A model generated the notes under the pieces. It was not told where the DNA came from. It was given only the letters and a program-made list of their open reading frames with translations, and did not search any database. From the NCBI GenBank assembly GCA_004556655.1, contig SFGF01000013.1:1-59833 (forward strand): DNA of 59,833 nt, written 5' to 3'. Position numbers and translations under genes: made by a program. This document shows, piece after piece, positions 34,406 to 42,867 of this stretch (within the stretch, counting starts at the first letter, position 1; each line of letters begins with the position of its first letter). The stretch comes from Lachnospiraceae bacterium (GTDB taxonomy: Bacteria > Bacillota > Clostridia > Lachnospirales > Lachnospiraceae).

Positions 34406-35872
34406 ATGTATCAGATTATCATTGTAGATGACGAAGTTCTGGCTATTCAGTTTTTAGAGCGATTGGTTGAATGGGAAGTTTTAAACTGCAGGATTGCAGG
34501 GACAGCCACAACGACGAAACGGGTGTTTACCTTACTGGAAGATATAAAACCGGATATAGTTTTTATGGATATTAAAATGCCGGGAATGGATGGGCTTACA
34601 CTCAGCGAAAGTATATTGAATAAATTCCCAAATACAGAAATTATTGTTCTGACAGCATATCCTGATTTTGAGTTTGCCAAAAAAGCATTAAAACTGGGAG
34701 TTACAGATTTCTTGATTAAGCATGAACTTACTTCAGATATGGTAAAGGAATCTGTGATGAAATCCATTGATAAAATTCGAAAGAAAAAAATAATAAATGA
34801 TATGCTTATTAAGCAATGGATGGAAAATCAGTGGAATAATTTGGAGAAGGATATATGCCCGATAGCCGAGAATAAAAATAGTAAATATAGATTACTTATG
34901 ATTAAACCTCAGGCAGCTTGGGAAGAAATTGAGAAAAATGATATTCATGAAATAACACTTACTGTTCATAAGGTGAAAGTAATAGGATCATGTATGTTGA
35001 AATCAGGGATTATAATATTTTTGATTTCAGTTGATAAAATGCTTTCGGAAGCAGCAAGAAGGGAAGCATATTTCAGAGTGGGAAATGAATTGCGCTATCA
35101 ATTATCAAATGATTTTGAAGTATCTCTTCTGGGGATATATTCCCAGGAATTTGATGAGGTTATGAGATATACGGAGATCTGTGATAAAATGAGAATAATG
35201 GAGGATGTATTTTTTTATCAGAGACATAGTGTAGTATTTCCTGATGAATATGGTGATTTTCGGACAATAAATCCACAGTGGAAGTTAGATGGAGAAGCTT
35301 TTGAAACAGCTGTGCGTGATAGAGGAGGATTTGGAAAATATCTGAAATCAGTTTTTAACACAGGACAAAGAGATTTTTTTATTATTAAGGAAAGTTTGAT
35401 TCCAATTAGTGAATTTTATAGAGAACATTATAAAAGTCTGTCGGTCAGGGAGACAATAATAGTTGTGTCAGATTTCGAAAAGAAGGAGGATAAGATTTGG
35501 CAATGTATTGCAGATGAACAGAACGAAAACAAAAGATGTAGTGGGAGAATCCAACAGGCTGTTCAATATATTAAGGATAATTATTCATATGATATCAATT
35601 CATTTGTAATAAGTGAGTACTTAAATGTAAGTGAAGGATATTTTAGAAAATTGTTCAAAGCTGAGATGGGATATACTGTAAAAGATTATATCGTATCGTA
35701 CAGAATAGAGAAATCAAAAAAATATTTGGAAACAGGAAAATATAAGATCTCTGAAATCTCTGAAATGTGTGGATTTAAAACAAGCCAACATTTCAGTACC
35801 GTATTTAGAGGAATTGTAGGAATGAGTCCGGGAGCATACATCAGTGAGAAAAATAATAAAAAAGATAAATAG
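34406..35872 (+). CDS. YesN-type response regulator with AraC DNA-binding domain
   Basis: About 488 residues from the ATG at 34406, which follows GGAAGTGA. Receiver domain: acidic pocket VDDE near 7-10, phospho-acceptor Asp in FMDIKMPG near 53-60, conserved Lys in DFLIKHE near 104. A middle domain of about 220 residues precedes a C-terminal AraC pair of helix-turn-helix motifs (INSFVISEYLNVSEGYFRKLFK, YKISEISEMCGFKTSQHFSTVFR). With the histidine kinase overlapping its 3' end it forms a YesMN-type pair that should sense a carbohydrate and switch on the ABC genes. Confidence 0.9.
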   Translation: MYQIIIVDDEVLAIQFLERLVEWEVLNCRIAGTATTTKRVFTLLEDIKPDIVFMDIKMPGMDGLTLSESILNKFPNTEIIVLTAYPDFEFAKKALKLGVTDFLIKHELTSDMVKESVMKSIDKIRKKKIINDMLIKQWMENQWNNLEKDICPIAENKNSKYRLLMIKPQAAWEEIEKNDIHEITLTVHKVKVIGSCMLKSGIIIFLISVDKMLSEAARREAYFRVGNELRYQLSNDFEVSLLGIYSQEFDEVMRYTEICDKMRIMEDVFFYQRHSVVFPDEYGDFRTINPQWKLDGEAFETAVRDRGGFGKYLKSVFNTGQRDFFIIKESLIPISEFYREHYKSLSVRETIIVVSDFEKKEDKIWQCIADEQNENKRCSGRIQQAVQYIKDNYSYDINSFVISEYLNVSEGYFRKLFKAEMGYTVKDYIVSYRIEKSKKYLETGKYKISEISEMCGFKTSQHFSTVFRGIVGMSPGAYISEKNNKKDK

Positions 35873-37592
35873 TACGATGCAAAGTCAGATGATTGCTTAT
35901 ATGACAATTGTAGTTTCCTGTATTATTGGAGTCAGTTCGGCTTTTGCCAGTTATTACTTCAGCCAGACTACGAAAAATAGGTTATTGAGGGATTATTCAA
36001 ATTTGTTGGAATACAGTTCATCTCAGCTGGAATTGTTTTACAATGATATCAGACAATACGGTATTATGATTGCTGCTGATGATGATTTGCAAAAATCAAT
36101 TTCAAAAAAAGAAAATGCCGCAGATATGGTTTTGAAAAAATATAAGATTAATGAAGTTTTGAGACCATATGCGTCTCTTCATAACAGTTTGGCATCGATT
36201 GAATTACAAACAGAAGATGGAATTGTATATTCAAGTGAGACAAATAATAAAATTGTAGGTGATTTTAATAAAAACAGCATAGAAAATTTGGTAAACACAA
36301 GAGAAGGGCTGACAGGGGTAAGAAAAATTTATTGTGCCAATAAAAAAATTTCAGTAATCAGTTTTGCGATGCCGGTCAATAATTATTTTGACAACGAATA
36401 TTCAACAGCTGTTTTGTATCTGAATATTCCGTATCAAGAATTTGAAGAAAAAATCAAAGGAGATATGACTGATTTCAATTGGATTATTCTGCAGTCGAAA
36501 AAGGGAGATATCATTTTTTTTACTGGTAATCAAAAAGAAAATGAAGAAAAAGTTATTGAACAGCTCGGTCATGCTGAGTGGAATCAGGAAGGGATTTGGT
36601 TGAAAGAACATGAGATTATACTAAAACATCATATGAATGGGAACGGTATGGATTTTCTTATGTCGGTAACGGATTCTTATATTCAAAAAGAAATAAAAAC
36701 AGTGAAACTATTTTTTGAAATGCTGTTTGTTGTGTCTTTGATAATATGTCTAAGTGGAGTATGTACAGTGACCATTCATTCAACTGCTTCTATTAAAAAA
36801 ATGACAGAGGCAGCTTATAAAATTTCTTCCGGGTATAGAAGTGTCTTTATAAAGCCTGAAGGAACTGAGGAAATTAAGCGGTTTATAAATGTATTTAACG
36901 AGATGACAAGAAGTATTGATCGACAGATTCATGAAATACAATTGGCAGAAAAAGAGAAAAATCAACTGAAGATGGATATCCTAATGGCTCAGATAAATCC
37001 TCATTTTATTTATAATACATTGAATTCGGTTATATATTTGTCGCAGATGGGGCAGAATGAAAAGGTGGAAACACTTGTGAAAGCGTTTGTATATTTGCTT
37101 CAGGATAATATGAAAACCGGTGTGGATGGGATGATAGCGGAAATAGAAGAAGAAGAAACGTGTATAAAGAATTATCTTACAATACAGGCGATACGTTATC
37201 CAAAACGGTTTGAAAGAGAAATTATTATTGATGAATCTATTAAGCATCGATGTATACCAAGATTGATACTTCAACCTTTTGTTGAAAATTCATTAAATCA
37301 TGGTATTTTGACAGAAGAACGTATGGGATTTATTCAGATAAAAATAGAACCATATAACGGATACATAAGAATTCAGATCAGAGACAATGGAAATGGAATG
37401 GATGAGACTACGTTAAAAAAGGTATATCGCTTTGAAAGAGAAAAACATTCCGGCAATGTCAGGTCAATCGGGATATCTAATATTAATGAACGACTTAAAT
37501 TGATATATAAAAATAATTATCAGTTGAATATTAAGACAAAGATTGGAAAAGGGTGTTTGGTCGAATTGCTTTTGCCTATGGAAATCAGGTGA
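35844..37592 (+). CDS. YesM-type sensor histidine kinase
   Basis: 582 residues. Two membrane helices (about 16-38 and 289-311) flank an extracellular dCache-like sensor region. A HAMP-like segment leads to the His_kinase motif MAQINPHFIYNTLNSVIYLSQ near 381-401, whose His is phosphorylated. The ATPase domain has NSLNHGI, RDNGNGMD and SIGISNINERL. The GTG at 35844 overlaps the regulator by 29 bases without a clear ribosome-binding site; the ATG at 35877 is a possible alternative. Confidence 0.88.
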   Translation: MRKIIKKINSTMQSQMIAYMTIVVSCIIGVSSAFASYYFSQTTKNRLLRDYSNLLEYSSSQLELFYNDIRQYGIMIAADDDLQKSISKKENAADMVLKKYKINEVLRPYASLHNSLASIELQTEDGIVYSSETNNKIVGDFNKNSIENLVNTREGLTGVRKIYCANKKISVISFAMPVNNYFDNEYSTAVLYLNIPYQEFEEKIKGDMTDFNWIILQSKKGDIIFFTGNQKENEEKVIEQLGHAEWNQEGIWLKEHEIILKHHMNGNGMDFLMSVTDSYIQKEIKTVKLFFEMLFVVSLIICLSGVCTVTIHSTASIKKMTEAAYKISSGYRSVFIKPEGTEEIKRFINVFNEMTRSIDRQIHEIQLAEKEKNQLKMDILMAQINPHFIYNTLNSVIYLSQMGQNEKVETLVKAFVYLLQDNMKTGVDGMIAEIEEEETCIKNYLTIQAIRYPKRFEREIIIDESIKHRCIPRLILQPFVENSLNHGILTEERMGFIQIKIEPYNGYIRIQIRDNGNGMDETTLKKVYRFEREKHSGNVRSIGISNINERLKLIYKNNYQLNIKTKIGKGCLVELLLPMEIR

Positions 37593-37621
37593 TTCACAAA
37601 AATATAATGGAGGTATGGGTG

Positions 37622-38464
37622 ATGAAAGAAGTACTTGATATGAAAAAAAATCAGATATGTTGGTCATTAGTATGCAATATTACATATGCGCAAACTGTGA
37701 AATGGTTTGATTCATCATTTATGGATTTGAAATTGGATCTAATCTTGCCCAAACACAAAGAGGATCGAACAAAGTATCCCTTGTTGATATGGCTATGCGG
37801 AGGAGCATTTCAATCAGTGGATAAAGAGGTGTGGATTCCGCAATGGACAGAGTTTGCGAGAAATGGAATTATATTTGCAAGCGTTGAATACCGTACAGCA
37901 AATGAAGCACCATTCCCGGCAGCTCTTGAGGATGTAAAAGCAGCAATAAGATTTTTAAAGGCGAATGCAGATAAGTATGCAATCGATACTGAAAAAATAT
38001 ATGTGGCGGGAGAATCGGCAGGTGGATGTCTGGCGAGTCTGGTTGGTGTATATGGAAAGAATTCCAGATATGATGTGGGAAATTATCTTTCATTTGACAG
38101 CAGTGTTCAGGGAATTATTGATTTTTATGGGGTTGTGGATTTTATTAATATAGAATTTGAAGAAAATAGTACTATGGATTTGGTTAAGAAAAACTTTTTT
38201 TTAGATAATAATCAGAAAGTATGGGAAGAAGCAAGTGCGTATAAACATGTGGATGAAGAAACACCACCATTTATCATATTACACGGTGCACAGGATGAAT
38301 TGGTTCCGATTGAGCAGAGTGACCGAATGTATGCAGCATTAAAAGAACATAATATACCGGTACAATACTATGTTTTGAAGAATTGTGGACATGGTGCAGA
38401 TGAATTTTATCAAAATGATATTTTGAGCATAATTAATAAATTTGTAAGAAACAGTCAGAAATGA
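37622..38464 (+). CDS. Alpha/beta hydrolase, acetyl-esterase-like
   Basis: 280 residues. The oxyanion region reads LLIWLCGGAFQSVDKEVW near 43-60 (an HGG-like turn with Cys for His), the nucleophile elbow is GESAGG near 136-141, and the acid/His pair is near D239 and GHGADEF near 258. The fold and size fit carbohydrate or aryl acetyl esterases of the COG0657 group. No signal peptide, so it acts in the cytoplasm on imported substrate. The ATG at 37622 follows GGAGG; 37553 lies in the kinase gene. Deacetylation of imported acetylated oligosaccharides is a reasonable role. Confidence 0.8.
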   Translation: MKEVLDMKKNQICWSLVCNITYAQTVKWFDSSFMDLKLDLILPKHKEDRTKYPLLIWLCGGAFQSVDKEVWIPQWTEFARNGIIFASVEYRTANEAPFPAALEDVKAAIRFLKANADKYAIDTEKIYVAGESAGGCLASLVGVYGKNSRYDVGNYLSFDSSVQGIIDFYGVVDFINIEFEENSTMDLVKKNFFLDNNQKVWEEASAYKHVDEETPPFIILHGAQDELVPIEQSDRMYAALKEHNIPVQYYVLKNCGHGADEFYQNDILSIINKFVRNSQK

Positions 38465-38493
38465 AATGTTTTCATTAGTACCTGAGTATAAAA

Positions 38494-38549
38494 ATTCCTC
38501 CATTTACAGATACTATTTCCAGCAATGGAAAGTACAGTAAATGGAGGAA
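38494..38549 (+). promoter_or_regulatory. RBS-sequestering hairpin of the spoVT-like gene; right copy of repeat
   Basis: ATTCCTCCATTTAC (38494-38507) is the reverse complement of GTAAATGGAGGAA near the ribosome-binding site. The GGAGG at 38543-38547, 9 bases before the spoVT ATG, lies inside the stem. An inner TACT.TTTCC / GGAAAGTA pairing continues it. Folding would hide the ribosome-binding site. It is related to the left copy at 31012. Confidence 0.65.
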
Positions 38550-38556
38550 CTTTTAT

Positions 38557-39105
38557 ATGAAAGCAACAGGAATTGTCCGTAGAATTGATGATCTGGGACG
38601 GGTTGTGATTCCGAAGGAAATCCGCCGGACACTTCGGATCCGGGAAGGAGAGCCGATGGAGATTTTTACGGGACGGGAAGGAGAGATCGTCCTGAAAAAA
38701 TACTCTCCCATAGAGGAATTGGGAAACTTGTCCAGGGAATACACACAGGCCATGGCACAGGCATTGGGATATTTGATCTGTATCTCGGATCATGACCAGA
38801 TCGTGGCTGCGGGAGGACCCAGGCAGCAGGAGTATCTGGGAAAACCAATAAGTAAGGAACTGGAGGAGATGATCCGTAACAGGGATGTGATCTGTACCGA
38901 CGGAAAAGATCGATATCGTATTCCTGTGGTGGAAGAAGAGAAGGAACAGACGGGTGCTGAAATCATTCAGCCGATTATTTCAGCGGGAGATGCGATCGGT
39001 GCCGTGATCATTTTGAATAAAAAAGATTCCAGTCCACTTACGGAAACAGAAAAAAAACTTGCTCAGATAGCAGCAGGATTTCTCGGACGGCAGATGGAAA
39101 GCTGA
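38557..39105 (+). CDS. spoVT: AbrB/SpoVT-family transcription factor
   Basis: 182 residues. N-terminal SpoVT-AbrB swapped-hairpin DNA-binding domain (GIVRRIDDLGRVVIPKEIRRTLRI near 5-28, EIVLKKYSPI), followed by a GAF-like domain to the end (GYLICISDHDQIVAAGG, IIQPIISAGDAIGAVIIL). This is the length and layout of SpoVT, a late forespore regulator. It supports a spore-forming lineage. Its ribosome-binding site is enclosed in a hairpin, so translation may be controlled. Confidence 0.9.
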   Translation: MKATGIVRRIDDLGRVVIPKEIRRTLRIREGEPMEIFTGREGEIVLKKYSPIEELGNLSREYTQAMAQALGYLICISDHDQIVAAGGPRQQEYLGKPISKELEEMIRNRDVICTDGKDRYRIPVVEEEKEQTGAEIIQPIISAGDAIGAVIILNKKDSSPLTETEKKLAQIAAGFLGRQMES

Positions 39106-39121
39106 GAAAAGTGCGGGAGTT

Positions 39122-39682
39122 TTATTGCTCATGGTACTCTTCCAGAGTAAGTCCTGTAAGAGTCAGATACAAAGCAAGAGATTTCGTCACATACCGAATA
39201 TGCCATGGTTCCCAGGCGTATCCTGTGATCATTTCCTTGCCTTTGGGATAGCGCATAACAAATCCAAACAAAGGGGCATTGGCAGAGAGCCATTGTCCTT
39301 CTTTTGTTTCAGAAAAATAATCTTCCAGCTGCAGATCGACAGAGGGACAGGAAACATCAAGAGCCAGCCCGGTCTGATGTTCACTGGCACCGGGAGGAGC
39401 AATATATAAGTTGACATAAGATGAATCGGCTGTTTTCATTCGTTCTTCATAGAGTTCCTTTTGACGTTCATATGATCGATAGCCGGAAATACCGTACAGA
39501 AAAATTCCCTGCTCTCTGGCAGCGGAGAATAATTTACCGGCGGCCCGGGCGGCAGGAAGAGCCATCAGGCGTTTGGGATCCTTTGATGGGGCATCAAATA
39601 AAATCGGTGCTTCTGTAAGACAAGAGGGAATATAGGTGGGAGCCAGTTTGTGCTCCCGGTTTACCAGAATCGTACAGTCCAT
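39122..39682 (-). CDS. D-alanyl-D-alanine carboxypeptidase (VanY/LdcB, peptidase M15)
   Basis: About 186 residues from the ATG at 39682, 9 bases from AAGGAGG; an ATG at 39688 is too close to it. Family motifs are GISGYRSYERQ, PPGASEHQTGLALDV (Zn-binding SxHxxGxAxD) and EPWHIRYV near the C-terminus (catalytic Glu and Zn-binding His). No signal peptide or membrane segment is visible in this short form, which is unusual for a peptidoglycan enzyme. Export by another route or a cytoplasmic wall-recycling role are options. Convergent with spoVT, with a 16-base gap. Confidence 0.85.
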   Translation of the reverse strand: MDCTILVNREHKLAPTYIPSCLTEAPILFDAPSKDPKRLMALPAARAAGKLFSAAREQGIFLYGISGYRSYERQKELYEERMKTADSSYVNLYIAPPGASEHQTGLALDVSCPSVDLQLEDYFSETKEGQWLSANAPLFGFVMRYPKGKEMITGYAWEPWHIRYVTKSLALYLTLTGLTLEEYHEQ

Positions 39683-39746
39683 CGGCATAATCCTCCTTAC
39701 ACAGGTAATACTTTTTATCACTTAATTATGGTATGTATCGGCGAGC

Positions 39747-39802
39747 AAAAAAAGACCCGGAAGTTTTACTGCTGTTAAGAACGTAGAGTAAAAATTCCGG
39801 GT
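39747..39802 (-). terminator. Terminator of pncB (minus strand)
   Basis: ACCCGG..AAGTTTTACT at 39755-39770 pairs with AGTAAAAATTCCGGGT at 39787-39802. A run of A just before it (T on the minus strand) completes an intrinsic terminator for the leftward pncB transcript. Confidence 0.8.
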
Positions 39803-39808
39803 AAAGAA

Positions 39809-41278
39809 TTATTTTAATTGAAGAGCTTTCATGCTCATCTCTTCCAGAAGCTCAGATTTTACTTTATAGAGCTTGTCTGAAAGGTCTACATAAACATGAT
39901 GCGGGTTAATGAGACGACGAGTTTCCGGCCACAGAGTTTCCTGTTCTTTCTTGCAGATTTCCTGCATTTCCATGACTGTCGGAGAAGTATAGACACAAAG
40001 TCCTTTCTGGAAAACAGGAACCAGAAGTTCCCGGAGGGTATAAGAGCCACCTTTGATTTTGGTCTTTTTCCAGGTCTCAATAGGATCAAAGATAATCATA
40101 TCTTCTGACTCATCGAATACTTCATCTGCGAGACAGATCAAATCTGCACGAATCTTTCCTGTTTCTTTGTCATAGATCCGGTAGACTGTTTTATTACCTG
40201 GGTTCGTGATTTTCTCGGTGTTTTCAGACAACTTAATCTTCGGGACAAAATCGTCATCTCCCTTGTCCTTGATTGCGGCAAGTTTATATACACCACCGAA
40301 AGCAGGGCAATCTTTGGAAGTAATAAGATTGGTTCCTACGCCCCAGGAATTGATCTTTGCACCCTGTACTTTCAAACTGTCGATCAGATATTCGTCAAGA
40401 TCACTGGAAGCGGAAATGACAGCATCGCCAAAACCGGCAGCATCCAGCATCTTATAAGCTTCTTTTGAAAGATATGCCAGGTCTCCGCTGTCGATACGGA
40501 TACCATAATTTTTAAAGTCTGGTTTCTTTGCCTTCATTTCCTGGAAAACACGGATCGCATTGGGAACACCGGAATCCAGTACATCGTAGGTATCTACCAG
40601 AAGAATACATGCATCCGGATACAGCTCTGCATATGTTTTGAATGCGGTATATTCGTCAGGGAAACTCATGATCCAGCTGTGTGCATGGGTTCCTTTGACC
40701 GGTACGTGAAACATTTTTCCGGTAAGGACATTGGAAGTACCCACACATCCGGCGATGACAGCAGCACGGGCACCGTAGATACCGGCATCCGGTCCCTGAG
40801 CGCGGCGCAGTCCGAATTCCATGATTCCATCTCCTCTGGCTGCGTATACAACTCTTGCAGCTTTCGTTGCGATCAGACTCTGGTGATTGATGATGTTCAG
40901 AATGGCCGTTTCCACAAGCTGAGCCTCCATCACAGGAGCCACGACCTTCAGGAGAGGTTCTCGTGGAAATACAACGGTACCTTCCGGAATCGCATAAATA
41001 TCACCTGTAAAATGAAATCCTCTCAGATATTCAAGAAAGTCCTCATCAAAGATGTTCAGGCTTCTGAGATAGTCCACATCGTCAGGTGAAAAATGAAGGT
41101 CACGGATATATTCGATAATCTGTTCCAGACCGGCACAAACAGCGAATCCACCGTCGCAGGGATTCTGCCTGTAAAAGGCATCGAATACAACGATCTGGTC
41201 TGTGGGATTTTTAAAGTATCCCTGCATCATCGTCAATTCATATAAATCAGTCAATAAAGTTAAATCTAAAGCTCTCAT
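39809..41278 (-). CDS. pncB: Nicotinate phosphoribosyltransferase
   Basis: 489 residues from the ATG at 41278 (AGGAGGCG-type site upstream); the reading from 41452 runs into the neighbouring promoter. N-terminal LTDLYELTMMQGYF is the family signature. Others are EFGLRRAQGPDAG near 170, HAHSWIMSFPDEYTAF near 205, DTYDVLDSG near 238 and RIDSGDLAYLSKEA near 268, with SSDLDEYLIDSL near 295. Converts nicotinate and PRPP to nicotinate mononucleotide in NAD salvage. Single gene, divergent from the cation transporter. Confidence 0.93.
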   Translation of the reverse strand: MRALDLTLLTDLYELTMMQGYFKNPTDQIVVFDAFYRQNPCDGGFAVCAGLEQIIEYIRDLHFSPDDVDYLRSLNIFDEDFLEYLRGFHFTGDIYAIPEGTVVFPREPLLKVVAPVMEAQLVETAILNIINHQSLIATKAARVVYAARGDGIMEFGLRRAQGPDAGIYGARAAVIAGCVGTSNVLTGKMFHVPVKGTHAHSWIMSFPDEYTAFKTYAELYPDACILLVDTYDVLDSGVPNAIRVFQEMKAKKPDFKNYGIRIDSGDLAYLSKEAYKMLDAAGFGDAVISASSDLDEYLIDSLKVQGAKINSWGVGTNLITSKDCPAFGGVYKLAAIKDKGDDDFVPKIKLSENTEKITNPGNKTVYRIYDKETGKIRADLICLADEVFDESEDMIIFDPIETWKKTKIKGGSYTLRELLVPVFQKGLCVYTSPTVMEMQEICKKEQETLWPETRRLINPHHVYVDLSDKLYKVKSELLEEMSMKALQLK

Positions 41279-41363
41279 GCTTACGCCTCCGTATTTCAAT
41301 ATGGGTTTATTATAGCATTTTGCAAAAATAATGTAAATGGATTCGGGAGATTTCAAATATCTC

Positions 41364-41392
41364 TTGACGCAAGCAGGAAAAGTGATTAGGAT
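41364..41392 (+). promoter_or_regulatory. Candidate promoter of the CDF transporter gene
   Basis: TTGACG (41364-41369), 17 bases, TAGGAT (41387-41392), about 40 bases before the start codon. Confidence 0.45.
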
Positions 41393-41431
41393 GGTAATAA
41401 TCATGATAAGACAATGAAAAGAGGGATAAAA

Positions 41432-42604
41432 ATGACTGATTTTTTGGTTCATAAGTTCGTAAAGAATTATGAACAGACAGAGGATGTGCAGGTTCGTACG
41501 TCTTATGGGGTTCTCAGCAGTATCGTAGGGATTTTCTGCAACGTTCTTCTGTTTGCAGCAAAGTTTTTAATAGGAGGACTGATGCATAGTATATCTGTTA
41601 TGGCGGATGGATTCAATAACCTGTCGGATGCGGCATCCTCCATTATCAGTTTTGTAGGAGTGAAGATGGCAGAAAAACCGGCGGATGAGGAGCATCCTTT
41701 CGGACATGGACGTATCGAATACATAGCTGCCCTGGTAGTGGCATTTCTGGTTATTGAAGTAGGACTTTCCTTTTTGAAATCCAGTATCGGGAAATTGAAA
41801 AATCCGGAAGAGATTACATTTGAGCTGGTTCCTTTTTTGATTCTGGTTCTGTCGATCGGTGTGAAACTGTGGCTTGCATATTTTAACAGAAAACTGGGAA
41901 AGAAAATTGATTCCAAGGTGATGCTGGCAACAGCAGCCGATTCCATGGGCGATGTGATCACCACCAGTGCCACAATACTTTCTATATTAGTATGCACATT
42001 TACAGGATTTAATATAGATGCGATTGCCGGTCTGGTGGTATCTTTGATCGTTATGTGGGCCGGCGTGGGAATTGCAAAAGACACGTTGGAACCATTGATC
42101 GGGCAGGCGGCAGATCCGGAACTGGCGGCAAAGATAAAGCAGGAAGTGGAAAGCTATGAAGGAATTGCCGGGACACATGATCTGATCGTGCATAATTACG
42201 GACCAAATCGCAGTATGGCATCTATCCATGCCGAAGTACCCAGAGATGTAGATATTGAAGCTTCTCACGAAATTATTGACCGGATCGAGCGGGAAGTGTC
42301 GAAAAAACTGGGAATTTTTCTGGTGATCCATATGGATCCGGTAGAAGTACGGGATGAGCGCGTGCTGGCAGTGAAAGAAACACTTGAGAAAGTTGTTAAA
42401 GATCTGGATCCGGAAACGACGTTCCATGATTTTCGGATGGTATGGGGAGAAAAACGTATCAATCTGATTTTTGATGTGTTGGTACCATTTTCTTATGACA
42501 AGGAAAAACAGAAAAATCTGGAAAAACAGATTGCCCGCTGTATGAGTGAGGTTGATTCCCGTTATCAGTGCGTGATCACAGTTGAAAAAAGTTTTGTGGC
42601 ATAG
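41432..42604 (+). CDS. Cation diffusion facilitator (CDF) family efflux transporter
   Basis: 390 residues. Six membrane helices in the first 220 residues, with metal-site residues in SVMADGFNNLSDAASS (HxxxD/DxxxD-like) near 53-68 and the AADSMGDVITTSATI segment near 168. HPFGHGRIEYIAAL near 89 is the family loop motif. The C-terminal cytoplasmic domain is extended (HNYGPNRSMASIHAEVP, HDFRMVWGEKRINLIFDV). Likely exports Mn, Zn, Fe or Co; the metal cannot be assigned. The ATG at 41432 follows GAGGGA. Confidence 0.88.
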   Translation: MTDFLVHKFVKNYEQTEDVQVRTSYGVLSSIVGIFCNVLLFAAKFLIGGLMHSISVMADGFNNLSDAASSIISFVGVKMAEKPADEEHPFGHGRIEYIAALVVAFLVIEVGLSFLKSSIGKLKNPEEITFELVPFLILVLSIGVKLWLAYFNRKLGKKIDSKVMLATAADSMGDVITTSATILSILVCTFTGFNIDAIAGLVVSLIVMWAGVGIAKDTLEPLIGQAADPELAAKIKQEVESYEGIAGTHDLIVHNYGPNRSMASIHAEVPRDVDIEASHEIIDRIEREVSKKLGIFLVIHMDPVEVRDERVLAVKETLEKVVKDLDPETTFHDFRMVWGEKRINLIFDVLVPFSYDKEKQKNLEKQIARCMSEVDSRYQCVITVEKSFVA

Positions 42605-42652
42605 TGCAAAAAAAGAAAATTTGAAAAAATTGAAAAAATTTAAAAAAAGTAC

Positions 42653-42681
42653 TTGCATTTTTAGTGATGATACTATATAAT
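42653..42681 (+). promoter_or_regulatory. Promoter of tRNA-Gln
   Basis: TTGCAT (42653-42658), 17 bases, consensus TATAAT (42676-42681). The tRNA begins 47 bases downstream. Confidence 0.75.
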
Positions 42682-42727
42682 ACATTTTGTCGCTGAGGTA
42701 CGAAACACTGCAACGACAAAATGTTAA

Positions 42728-42799
42728 TGGGCTATCGCCAAATGGTAAGGCAACGGACTCTGACTCCGTCATTTCAAGGTTCGAATCCTTGTAGCCCAG
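42728..42799 (+). tRNA. tRNA-Gln (anticodon CUG)
   Basis: The acceptor stem TGGGCTA (42728-42734) pairs with TAGCCCA (42792-42798), with discriminator G at 42799. The D arm is GCC..GGC. The anticodon stem ACGGA/TCCGT encloses the loop CTCTGAC, giving anticodon CTG (reads CAG). The T arm CAAGG-TTCGAAT-CCTTG is canonical. CCA is not encoded. This is the rarer CUG isoacceptor, as a single-gene unit. Confidence 0.97.
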
Positions 42800-42802
42800 T
42801 TT

Positions 42803-42836
42803 AAAGCCTTGGATAAACATCCGGGGCTTTTTTTGA
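42803..42836 (+). terminator. Terminator after tRNA-Gln
   Basis: AAAGCCTTGGAT and ATCCGGGGCTTT form a 12-pair stem (two G-U) with loop AAAC, followed by a run of T. Confidence 0.88.
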
Positions 42837-42867
42837 TAGCATGAGACAAGGAACAAGAGGAGTTAAG

